Positions 27,084 through 34,857 of a stretch of DNA of 47,230 nt are shown piece after piece. This stretch comes from a virus. The translations under genes were made by a program, and so were the position numbers. Location: positions 1 through 47,230 of the IMG/VR virus record IMGVR_UViG_3300042900_000560; one strand, given 5' to 3'. The stretch's first letter is position 1, and every line of letters starts with the position of its first letter. The notes under the pieces are model-generated. The model saw only the letters and a list, made by a program, of their open reading frames with translations, did not search any database and was not told the origin of the DNA.

Positions 27084-27089
27084 TATACT
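27061..27089 (+). promoter_or_regulatory. Possible sigma70-type promoter immediately before gp47
   Basis: TTGTGT (27061-27066) and TATACT (27084-27089) have the ideal 17-bp spacer. The gp47 ATG is only 6 nt past the -10 box, so initiation would occur at or beside the ATG. The intervening AGCAGG could alternatively serve as a weak ribosome site for readthrough mRNA. The -35 is a partial match. Confidence 0.4.
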
Positions 27090-27095
27090 AGCAGG

Positions 27096-28112
27096 ATGAC
27101 TAATCTATTCCGCAAAGCCGCAATCTTCACTGACATACACTTTGGACTCAAATCCAATTCAACCTTGCACAATGAAGATTGTTTGGCTTTTGTAAAATGG
27201 GCCACTGCCAAAGCAAAAGAAGAGGGTTGCGAAACTGCCATGTTTCTTGGCGACTGGCACAACAATCGAGCCAGCCTAAACATTGTCACCCTAAACTACA
27301 GCCTTCGATCACTGGAGCACCTGAATGCTAATTTTGACCGCGTGTATTTTATACCTGGGAATCACGATCTTTATTATCGCGACAAGCGTGATATTCAAAG
27401 CGTGGAGTGGGCACGCCATCTCCCCAATGTGGAAATATGTAACGATTGGTTTAGTAGCGGTGACGTCGTTATTGCTCCTTGGCTTTGCGGGGATGATCAT
27501 AAGAGGATACCTAAACTGACTGGCAAGTACATGTTTGGGCACTTTGAACTGCCTGGCTACTTGATGAATGCCATGGTAGAAATGCCGGATCATGGAGAAG
27601 TACGAAGAGAAGACTTTGAGAATTTTGAACATGTATTCACCGGACACTTTCACAAGCGACAGACTAAGAAAAATATTACCTACATCGGTAATGCGTTCCC
27701 TCACAATTATGCAGATGCTGGTGACGACGAACGAGGACTTACTGTACTGGAGTGGGGAGCAGCGCCTGAGTTTCATGCTTGGCCTGCTCAACCGACCTAC
27801 AGGGTCTACGGACTCGCCAACCTTATTGATAACGCTCCAGCTCTTCTTAAGCCCAAGATGCATGTGCGTGTTGGACTAGACATTGAGATTTCATATGAAG
27901 AAGCCAATTTCATCAAAGAAACATTTGTGAAAGACTATGACCTGCGTGAGATGAGTCTGATACCAAACAAAAACTCAGATGTAGACACAGACATGGCGCC
28001 AGGTGAGATCAAATTTGAGTCAGTGGACCAAATTGTTACAGACCAACTCACAAACATTGAGTCAGAATTCTACGACAACAAACTACTGTTGAAGATTTAT
28101 CAAAACTTATGA
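27096..28112 (+). CDS. 47: Recombination endonuclease subunit gp47 (Mre11/SbcD-like)
   Basis: A 338-residue metallophosphoesterase; T4 gp47 is 339 residues. All Mre11-type metal-binding motifs are present: D13-x-H15 (FTDIHFG), GDWH (D53, H55), GNHD (N89-D91), a FGHFELPG segment, and GHFHK near residue 185. With gp46 it forms the phage Mre11-Rad50 nuclease that resects DNA ends for recombination-dependent replication and host DNA breakdown. In T4 the two genes are near neighbours; here 3.2 kb of unrelated genes separates them, and the first inserted gene overlaps gp47 by 4 nt. Confidence 0.96.
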   Translation: MTNLFRKAAIFTDIHFGLKSNSTLHNEDCLAFVKWATAKAKEEGCETAMFLGDWHNNRASLNIVTLNYSLRSLEHLNANFDRVYFIPGNHDLYYRDKRDIQSVEWARHLPNVEICNDWFSSGDVVIAPWLCGDDHKRIPKLTGKYMFGHFELPGYLMNAMVEMPDHGEVRREDFENFEHVFTGHFHKRQTKKNITYIGNAFPHNYADAGDDERGLTVLEWGAAPEFHAWPAQPTYRVYGLANLIDNAPALLKPKMHVRVGLDIEISYEEANFIKETFVKDYDLREMSLIPNKNSDVDTDMAPGEIKFESVDQIVTDQLTNIESEFYDNKLLLKIYQNL

Positions 28113-28825
28113 AATTGTATTTTAATGGATGTAGTCATACTTGGGGAGATGATCTGTCCGATCCAGTTTCTCAAGCATGGCCCATTTTGATTGCAAAACA
28201 GTTAGATTGTGAGTTGTTAAACCACAGCATTAGCGGCGGAACAAACGATCGAATCATGTATCAAACTGTAAAAAATATTCATGACTTTGACAAGTTTTAT
28301 ATTGCTTGGACTTATGTAACTCGTTTTACAAGATATCGAGCAGACAACAACCACGAAGTAAATTTCAATCTTGGCCTCAAACACAGCCTGTATGGAAACA
28401 GTCAAGAGTTTAAAAATTACAGTCGATTGCACTACACCTTCTGGCACAATGAACTGTATGCATTCAAAATTTGGTTGCAAAATATTGTTCTGTTGCAACG
28501 ATTATTTGAGTCAGAAAACAAATCTTACATCATGGTCAATGCAAATCACAACAATCTTGACCATTGGACTGTTCCCTGGCAGGATTTTAACTCTAGTGTA
28601 AAATCCTTATTGTGTTTTGATCTCATGAACGATCAACAACTGTATGATGAGCATGTTGAGATTCAAAACTTGATTCAAAAAATTAATTTTAAAAAATTTA
28701 TCGGATGGGGATCTTGGTGCATTACCAAACTCAATCAAGATTACCCAGTTGGTGCAACTGGACATTTACTAGATCAAGGACACCGGGCTATTGCAGATTA
28801 TATCTTAACACATGACACAAATTAA
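28109..28825 (+). CDS. SGNH/GDSL-family hydrolase-like protein
   Basis: A 238-residue protein with the full SGNH set: Ser9 in GCSHTWG (block I), Gly44/Asn46 in SGGTNDR (block III) and Asp222-x2-His225 in HLLDQGHRAIADYI (block V). SGNH enzymes hydrolyse esters or thioesters, often acetyl or acyl groups. There is no signal peptide, so it should act in the cytoplasm. The start overlaps the gp47 stop (ATGA), and the end overlaps the next gene by 14 nt, so it is firmly part of the phage operon. Related SGNH-like proteins with a GCS(H/Y)TWG start occur in marine phages, but the substrate is unknown. The catalytic residues are seen; activity is inferred. Confidence 0.75.
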   Translation: MKLYFNGCSHTWGDDLSDPVSQAWPILIAKQLDCELLNHSISGGTNDRIMYQTVKNIHDFDKFYIAWTYVTRFTRYRADNNHEVNFNLGLKHSLYGNSQEFKNYSRLHYTFWHNELYAFKIWLQNIVLLQRLFESENKSYIMVNANHNNLDHWTVPWQDFNSSVKSLLCFDLMNDQQLYDEHVEIQNLIQKINFKKFIGWGSWCITKLNQDYPVGATGHLLDQGHRAIADYILTHDTN

Positions 28826-30314
28826 AAATATTATTACCAGACATTGTCTCAACAAGGACTTGATAATTTATCAGCATAACGATGAGCAACAGCTTGACCA
28901 TGCTGTCAACTACGATCAGTTGTGCGACATGATCAATTACTGGAAAGTAATGCTGGTTGAAAAATATCAAGTTTCAGCTGGGCAAACTTGTTACATTGAT
29001 TTGGGAAAACAAGACATATACTATTACAGTTTGTTTTTTGCCATATGCGAATTGGGACTGGCAATAGTGATTGATTTACCAAACGTCACTACGTTTACCA
29101 ATATAAAGACCAATTATCGATTGAACATGCACGGCAAGATTGATTTTTGGTTTGCTAATTCACAACGTCAGGACGACCACTGGAATAAAATTCGGTTCAA
29201 TCATATTGCCACACATGTAATTAATCCTGCTGAAGAATTTGATCACTATACTGTCAAGGATCATAGTTCGTTTAACACAATTGCGAATGCCATATGGTGT
29301 ACTCCTGACATGCCGCTGATTTGCACAAGCAGTAGCGGTACAACCGGAATACCAAAAAAAGTCATTGAGTCACATTACAAAATTTATGGTATGAGTAAAC
29401 GGATGACTCAACTGTTAAATTTTGAAAAATCTGACCGAATTTGTCATACAAAAAATATCCATCATGGTTCTAGTGTTGTTCTGTTTTTTCTTCCGAGCTT
29501 TATGGCCTGCAACGATCATTTGACAAAGATATGGTCAGCAGCTGATCCAGCTGCCAGTATAGAAAATTTAGTCAAGTTTGCTGTTCGAGAGAAACCCAAC
29601 CAGTTGTTTCTTTACACAACTGAGTTTTTAACTGAGTTTTTACAACTGTTGCCACCGGTAGATTACAAACTTGAATTGTTAACTTTGTATCAAATCACTC
29701 CTGAAATTATAAAATTGCAAAAAGAAAAAAACGTTGCAGTAATACGATCAACCTATGGAGAGAGTACTATTGGATCAGCTATTCTTTTAAAAACTGTGTC
29801 TAAAGATGTAGACCTTGCCGCGTATGAGATCAATAATATGGGACCTCAGATGGATGACTTTTACAATCTTAGAATCACCGATGGTAAACTTGATGTGTCC
29901 ATTCCTAGTATAGATCAAGACTGGAAAAGCTCTGGTGACAACTTTACACTAGCGAACAACAATTACTATTTCCATGGTCGAGCAGATTTGTATAGAATTG
30001 GATACACTTGGATAGAGATACAAGCTCTTGAAAAAGAAGTCAATGAGCATTTTGGCATCAGTAACGGAAGAGTCAATGCCACTGCTGTAATTGACTCTGA
30101 AATGCAAAAATTATATTTGGCAGTTTGGCTGCCAAACCCTGACGCTACTCAGAAGTTTATCAAACATCTAAAAAACAAATATGATGGCCTAACACCTTCG
30201 TACATAATTACAAATCGCGACTACACTATGTTTTTTGGTGCAAGAAAAATTGACCAGGACCTGCTCAGAGACTACTGTCGCAAAACACTTAACTTAAACG
30301 GAGATTCAAAATGA
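28812..30314 (+). CDS. AMP-dependent synthetase/ligase (ANL adenylate-forming enzyme)
   Basis: A 500-residue ANL-superfamily enzyme, the family of acyl/aryl-CoA synthetases and NRPS adenylation domains that activate a carboxylate with ATP. Motif A3 is TSSSGTTGIPKK (residues 172-183); A5 is YGESTIG; A7 is SGD near 374; A8 is GRADLYRIGYTWIEIQALE; and a C-terminal A10-like ARKID places the candidate catalytic lysine at Lys479. All key motifs look intact, so an active enzyme is likely. It carries no fused carrier-protein or reductase domain. It overlaps the SGNH gene by 14 nt and the Bug-receptor gene by 4 nt. This family is very unusual in T4-like phages. Substrate is unknown; a CoA ligase or an adenylate-transferring enzyme are both possible. 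Confidence 0.88.
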   Translation: MTQIKNIITRHCLNKDLIIYQHNDEQQLDHAVNYDQLCDMINYWKVMLVEKYQVSAGQTCYIDLGKQDIYYYSLFFAICELGLAIVIDLPNVTTFTNIKTNYRLNMHGKIDFWFANSQRQDDHWNKIRFNHIATHVINPAEEFDHYTVKDHSSFNTIANAIWCTPDMPLICTSSSGTTGIPKKVIESHYKIYGMSKRMTQLLNFEKSDRICHTKNIHHGSSVVLFFLPSFMACNDHLTKIWSAADPAASIENLVKFAVREKPNQLFLYTTEFLTEFLQLLPPVDYKLELLTLYQITPEIIKLQKEKNVAVIRSTYGESTIGSAILLKTVSKDVDLAAYEINNMGPQMDDFYNLRITDGKLDVSIPSIDQDWKSSGDNFTLANNNYYFHGRADLYRIGYTWIEIQALEKEVNEHFGISNGRVNATAVIDSEMQKLYLAVWLPNPDATQKFIKHLKNKYDGLTPSYIITNRDYTMFFGARKIDQDLLRDYCRKTLNLNGDSK

Positions 30315-31255
30315 AAAAAATTGTCGCAGCCATAATGGTTGCAATGTTGTTTGCTAGTAATGCATTTGCTAATTTTCCAAACAAAACTGTTAGAATAATC
30401 ACGTCATTGCCTGTTGGGTCTGGACCAGACACCACTGCTAGGAAACTGGCCGAAGTATTGAGTGAAAAATGGAAAGTTCCAGTTATAATCGAAAACCGGC
30501 CAGGTGGATCTGGTGGTATTGCACTTGATGTTTATAATAGAGAAGCTGCCGACGGTCATGCCATTGGTTACTTTGATGCTGGGTCGATTGTGGGCTATCC
30601 TATTATGTATAACAAACCAGACAGCGTTGCAACCATTGAACCAGTTCTTCCTTTTTGGACAGTGTACTTAACATTGTTTGCTTCAACACAGATCAAAGAT
30701 TTTGCAGCACTCAAAGAAGAAATTGCTAAAAATCCAACTTATGGATCCTGGGCAAATGGGTCTGCCGGGCATCTTGCCGGTGCTTCATTCAGCAGTTTGT
30801 TTGATGTAAACATGACTCACATTGTGTACAAAGAGTACGGTGCTTGGTTGGTTGATACCTCTAACAAAATTGTTACCTATGGGTTTGGATCAATTGGTTC
30901 TACCAAAGGCCTAGTACAGTTAGGCAAACTACAGTATATGGGGATTATCGCTGCTCGTCGTGATCCTGGATATCCATCCGTTCCCACAATCAAAGAGCTC
31001 ACCGGCAAAGATTTGCCAGAACCGCCCAGTTGGTTGGCATTTTTTATTCACAAAAATGTTCCAGCCAATGTGAAAAAACAAATTGAATTGGACATGCGAG
31101 ATGCTGCTGCTGATCCCAGAGTCAAAGAAGTATTGTCAAGATTAGACTACACTTCATATGGTAATATGAGTTTGAATGACTTCAATCTGCAAATCAATCG
31201 GCAAGTGAAAGAGTTCAATCAAATGTCACAAAAATTCAATATCACTGTCAAATGA
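30311..31255 (+). CDS. Bug/TctC-family periplasmic tricarboxylate-type binding protein
   Basis: A 314-residue secreted protein. Residues 1-20 form a classic signal peptide (KK, hydrophobic core, AFA cleavage motif). The mature start FPNKTVRIITSLPVGSGPDT and the following VPVIIENRPGGSGGIA are the signature of Bug/TctC receptors, which bind organic acids such as di- and tricarboxylates for TTT transporters. The YPSVPTIKELTGKDLPEPPS segment near the end is also typical. Length is normal. No TctA/TctB membrane subunits are visible, so it would have to use host transporters or act alone. It overlaps the ligase gene by ATGA and ends 47 bp before gp46. This family is expanded in Betaproteobacteria and points to host-derived DNA. 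Confidence 0.9.
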   Translation: MKKIVAAIMVAMLFASNAFANFPNKTVRIITSLPVGSGPDTTARKLAEVLSEKWKVPVIIENRPGGSGGIALDVYNREAADGHAIGYFDAGSIVGYPIMYNKPDSVATIEPVLPFWTVYLTLFASTQIKDFAALKEEIAKNPTYGSWANGSAGHLAGASFSSLFDVNMTHIVYKEYGAWLVDTSNKIVTYGFGSIGSTKGLVQLGKLQYMGIIAARRDPGYPSVPTIKELTGKDLPEPPSWLAFFIHKNVPANVKKQIELDMRDAAADPRVKEVLSRLDYTSYGNMSLNDFNLQINRQVKEFNQMSQKFNITVK

Positions 31256-31267
31256 ACAATGACCACA

Positions 31268-31296
31268 TTGTAAATTCAACAACAAAATGTTATAAT
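31268..31296 (+). promoter_or_regulatory. Sigma70-type promoter before gp46, leaderless geometry
   Basis: TTGTAA (31268-31273) and a perfect TATAAT (31291-31296) are separated by exactly 17 bp. The gp46 ATG begins 6 nt after the -10 box and there is no Shine-Dalgarno sequence, so the predicted transcript starts at or beside the ATG. This separates gp46 from the upstream metabolic cassette. Confidence 0.65.
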
Positions 31297-31302
31297 CACT
31301 GA

Positions 31303-33384
31303 ATGATTCAAATACGCAACCTCACTGTTAAAAACTTCATGAGTGTGGGCGCAGCCACACAGGCCATTGACTTCAATCGCAATGACCTTACTTTGGTTCT
31401 GGGAGAAAACTTGGATCTAGGCGGTGATGGCTCGCGCAACGGTACAGGCAAGACCACAATCATCAATGCACTGAGTTATGCCCTGTACGGACAAGCACTG
31501 TCAAACATCCGCAAAGATAACCTGGTAAACAAGACCAATGCCAAAGGCATGTTGGTCAGTCTAGACTTCCACATCAACGGCACAGACTATAAAATTGAGC
31601 GTGGACGCAAACCCAATGTGCTCAAGTTCTATGTGAACAATGAACACAAGGCCGCAGAGGATGAGGCACAAGGGGATTCAAGAGAAACACAAGACGCTGT
31701 AGAGCGCATCATTGGCATGAGCCACGACATGTTCAAACATGTGCTGGCTTTAAACACATATACAGAACCGTTCCTAAGTTTAAAAGCCAACGACCAACGC
31801 ACTATCATTGAACAGTTACTGGGCATTACCTTGTTGAGTGAACGAGCTGACCGGATCAAAGAACTCAACAGACAAACCAAAGATGCTATTCAGGCAGAAG
31901 AGTTTAGAATTCGTGCTGTGCAAGAAGCCAACAAACGCATTGAAGAACAAATTGAAAGTCTAAAGCGTAGACAAGTGCTTTGGCAAAAAAAGTACGACAG
32001 TGATGTGGCTTATCTAGTTGGTCAATACGACGATCTAACAAAAATTGATATTGAACTAGAACTGCTGGCTCACAAAGATCTAGCTGTGTGGTCTGCAAGA
32101 AAACAACAACAAGATGCATATACTGCTCTTGTGAGTCGGCAAACTGCTTGGCGACAAAAACAACACCGAGACATCGGTGAGTTAGAATCAACCTACAACA
32201 AACTCAGCCACATTGACATTGTGGCAGAACTTCAGGCGCACACAGACTTGGCTGCTTACACCCAGCGAGCCAAAGACATTGCAGACTTAGAAAAATACAT
32301 TGCTAGATGTGTGGCAGACGAAACCAAAGAACAAAAAGTCATTGATAAACTTCGAGCCGAAATTGAAGAATTAAAAGATCACAAGTGCTATGCGTGTGGG
32401 CAAGACTTCCACGATACCAATCACGAAACAGTATTGGCTGCAAAAGAAAAAGCCTTGCAAGAGGCAGCACTACAAGCGTTGAGCACCAACACTCAGTGGA
32501 TAGAAAATACCAATGCACTGAGCGCACTAGGCAAGTTGGGCACCAAACCCACCACACACTACCAAACAGAAACAGAAGCAATTCGGCATTCTAGTGAGTT
32601 GGAAAATATTCAGCACAAGATTGATGCCAAACGTGCAGAAACAGATCCCTATGCTGAACAACTGGCAGAACACACACCTGTGGAGGTTGGCACACAACCT
32701 GTCACACACTATGATACTGAAACACAAGCAATTGATCATCGTAGTCGCATGAACACCATGCTCATACAGGTCAATAATAAAGCACAAGAGACTGATCCGT
32801 ACACAGAACAAATTACTGAAATGCAGCAACAGGCGTTACAGACAGTAAGCTACGATCACTTGAACGAACTCACCAGAGTGCAAGATCATCAGGACTTCTT
32901 GCTCAAACTACTAACCTCAAAAGATTCATTTGTGCGTAAGAAGATTATTGAACAAAACTTGAGCTACTTGAATCAACGTCTTACACATTACTTAGACAGA
33001 ATTGGACTACCACACACAGTGAAGTTCATGAATGACTTGACAGTGAGCATTGAAGAATTAGGTCGTGAACTGGACTTTGACAATCTGAGTCGTGGAGAAC
33101 GCAATCGACTAATCCTAAGCATGAGCTGGGCATTCCGTGATGTGTGGGAAAGTTTGTACTCGCCAATCAACTTGTTGTTTATTGACGAGATGATCGACAA
33201 CGGGCTAGACACACAAGGCGTGGAGAATGCGCTAGGCCTGTTGAAGAAGATGAGTCGTGAACGCCACAAGTCAATTTGGCTTGTGAGTCACAGAGATGAA
33301 CTAACCAGCAGGGTAGAGAACATTCTCAAAGTGATCAAAGAAAATGGCTTTACCAGTTACAACACAGATATAGAAATTGCATGA
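31303..33384 (+). CDS. 46: Recombination endonuclease ATPase gp46 (Rad50/SbcC-like)
   Basis: A 693-residue SMC-like ATPase; T4 gp46 is 560. Walker A is NGTGKTT with Lys50, preceded by a Gly-rich stretch; the coiled-coil arms run from ~190 to 570; the zinc hook is CYACG (Cys362, Cys365); the ABC signature is LSRGERNR; and Walker B is LLFIDE near residue 625, followed by a VSHRDE switch region. It pairs with gp47 in DNA end resection. The arms contain a repeated motif, with TKPTTHYQTETEAI and TQPVTHYDTETQAI about 55 residues apart, which points to an internal duplication of the coiled coil. The 3' end overlaps the radical SAM gene by 4 nt. Confidence 0.96.
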   Translation: MIQIRNLTVKNFMSVGAATQAIDFNRNDLTLVLGENLDLGGDGSRNGTGKTTIINALSYALYGQALSNIRKDNLVNKTNAKGMLVSLDFHINGTDYKIERGRKPNVLKFYVNNEHKAAEDEAQGDSRETQDAVERIIGMSHDMFKHVLALNTYTEPFLSLKANDQRTIIEQLLGITLLSERADRIKELNRQTKDAIQAEEFRIRAVQEANKRIEEQIESLKRRQVLWQKKYDSDVAYLVGQYDDLTKIDIELELLAHKDLAVWSARKQQQDAYTALVSRQTAWRQKQHRDIGELESTYNKLSHIDIVAELQAHTDLAAYTQRAKDIADLEKYIARCVADETKEQKVIDKLRAEIEELKDHKCYACGQDFHDTNHETVLAAKEKALQEAALQALSTNTQWIENTNALSALGKLGTKPTTHYQTETEAIRHSSELENIQHKIDAKRAETDPYAEQLAEHTPVEVGTQPVTHYDTETQAIDHRSRMNTMLIQVNNKAQETDPYTEQITEMQQQALQTVSYDHLNELTRVQDHQDFLLKLLTSKDSFVRKKIIEQNLSYLNQRLTHYLDRIGLPHTVKFMNDLTVSIEELGRELDFDNLSRGERNRLILSMSWAFRDVWESLYSPINLLFIDEMIDNGLDTQGVENALGLLKKMSRERHKSIWLVSHRDELTSRVENILKVIKENGFTSYNTDIEIA

Positions 33385-34394
33385 CTTTAGCTACCTGGCA
33401 TTTTCATATTGAGATATCTAGCAAGTGTACTTTGCGGTGTCCTCGATGTGCTCGTCAAGAAGTACCAGACAGCCTTGTTAATACAGAATTGGATTTAGAA
33501 TTTTTCAAACGCAACTTCACTCCTGAGTTTGTGAAAGCAAATGTAGAGAAGATTACATTTTGCGGCGACGACGGAGATCCCATCTATGCACACGACTTGA
33601 TACCTGTAATTAGCTATCTTAAAAATATAAAACCTGTTGAGATTGTGATTGTCACTAACGGATCACACAAAAAATTAACCTGGTGGACTCAATTGGGTAC
33701 TTTGTTGGACTCAAAAGATAGTGTTCACTTTAGCATAGATGGATACAATAACGCCAGCAACAATCAATATCGTGTAAACAGCGATTACAACAGCATTATT
33801 GATGGGTTACAAATACTGCGTAGCATAAGTGATTGCCAAATTGTGTGGGCTGCCATTGCATTCAAGTTTAACGAACATCATATAGACACAATGAAAAAAG
33901 TTGCCCGACAACTTGGTGTAGACAGATTTCAATTGACCAAGAGCACAAAGTTTGGCAGTGTGTATCCATCATATGGCGTGGATGATCCGTTACAACCCAG
34001 CGTAAAATTTGTCAGCAGTTCACATCGCTTTGAACGTGAAGTTACCCCTTTAACAGAAGCAGGCAAATGTACTGCGATTCCGCTCACAAACAACCGACTA
34101 TTCAATCAAACTCAAAGTCGTAACGGTGTTACTCCGTTATGCGAGATAGGCAACAAAGGATTGTACATTGATGCCCGAGGCAGGTTATTTCCTTGCTGTT
34201 GGGTAGCCAATAGATACAATCACAATTCAGACTGGCAACAACTAGCAAACAACTTCAATCTAAACACAAAAACATTAACAGACGTATTAGCGGATAGTTT
34301 TTGGACCAACAAGTTTCAAACTTTCAAGTGGCAAGAATGTCAAACCAAATGCTCAAGTGCATTAGTTGACGAAAACTACGCCACTTCTTGGTAA
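33381..34394 (+). CDS. Radical SAM/SPASM-type enzyme
   Basis: A 337-residue radical SAM protein. The iron-sulfur motif C16-x3-C20-x2-C23 (SSKCTLRCPRCAR) is followed by a GGE-type SAM-binding segment, FCGDDGDP, and by VTNGS and HFSIDGYN strands of the TIM-barrel. The C-terminal ~90 residues have a SPASM/twitch-like Cys set (PLCEIG, FPCCW, QECQTKC) that usually binds extra clusters in peptide-modifying enzymes. It starts inside the gp46 stop (ATGA), so it is co-expressed with gp46. Such proteins recur in marine T4-like phages without a known substrate. No small precursor peptide gene is obvious nearby. Confidence 0.85.
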   Translation: MTLATWHFHIEISSKCTLRCPRCARQEVPDSLVNTELDLEFFKRNFTPEFVKANVEKITFCGDDGDPIYAHDLIPVISYLKNIKPVEIVIVTNGSHKKLTWWTQLGTLLDSKDSVHFSIDGYNNASNNQYRVNSDYNSIIDGLQILRSISDCQIVWAAIAFKFNEHHIDTMKKVARQLGVDRFQLTKSTKFGSVYPSYGVDDPLQPSVKFVSSSHRFEREVTPLTEAGKCTAIPLTNNRLFNQTQSRNGVTPLCEIGNKGLYIDARGRLFPCCWVANRYNHNSDWQQLANNFNLNTKTLTDVLADSFWTNKFQTFKWQECQTKCSSALVDENYATSW

Positions 34395-34428
34395 AAGGAC
34401 TAACTATAGCACATAATCAAATTTGCAC

Positions 34429-34857
34429 ATGACATGGCTTTATCAAGATACCCCAATTGAGACACTGCCCGAAGAATGTGTAGGTTTTGTTTATCTAATC
34501 ACAAATAATCTATCTGGACGCAAGTACATAGGCAAAAAATTAGCAAAATTTTCAAAGACAACATACAAAACAGTCACTCAAAAGAACGGCACAAAGAAGC
34601 GGAAGAAGATACGATCAAAGATCGATTCAGATTGGAGAGAGTACTATGGGTCAAGCCCAGAATTAACCGCAGACGTAATCAAACTAGGCACCGAAAACTT
34701 TACCAGAGAAGTACTTTACTATTGTAAATCAAAATCAGAATGTTCGTACATTGAAGCAAGAGAACAGTTCACAAGAAAAGTATTAGAATCAACAGATTAT
34801 TATAACGGCCATATTCAAGTTCGTGTGCATGGCTCACACATTATAAACAAAATTTAA
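34429..34857 (+). CDS. GIY-YIG nuclease-domain protein
   Basis: A 142-residue protein from the ATG at 34429; a TTG two codons upstream is a weaker alternative. It has a GIY-YIG fold with the variant pair G-F-V-Y (residues 19-22) and Y-I-G (33-35), a basic stretch (KKRKKIRSK), the DWREYYGSS segment and a late Glu in an EAREQFTRKVL helix. These resemble free-standing Seg-type or repair-like nucleases of T4-like phages. No DNA-binding tail is present. It is followed directly by a 475-bp structured non-coding region, which is unusual. No split exons flank it, so it is not in an obvious intron. Confidence 0.82.
   Translation: MTWLYQDTPIETLPEECVGFVYLITNNLSGRKYIGKKLAKFSKTTYKTVTQKNGTKKRKKIRSKIDSDWREYYGSSPELTADVIKLGTENFTREVLYYCKSKSECSYIEAREQFTRKVLESTDYYNGHIQVRVHGSHIINKI

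Noticed and set aside
28109-31255. Host DNA contamination or chimeric assembly explaining the Bug receptor and ligase
   Set aside because: The genes overlap gp47 and each other by 4-14 nt in the same direction, which is a natural phage operon rather than a random join.
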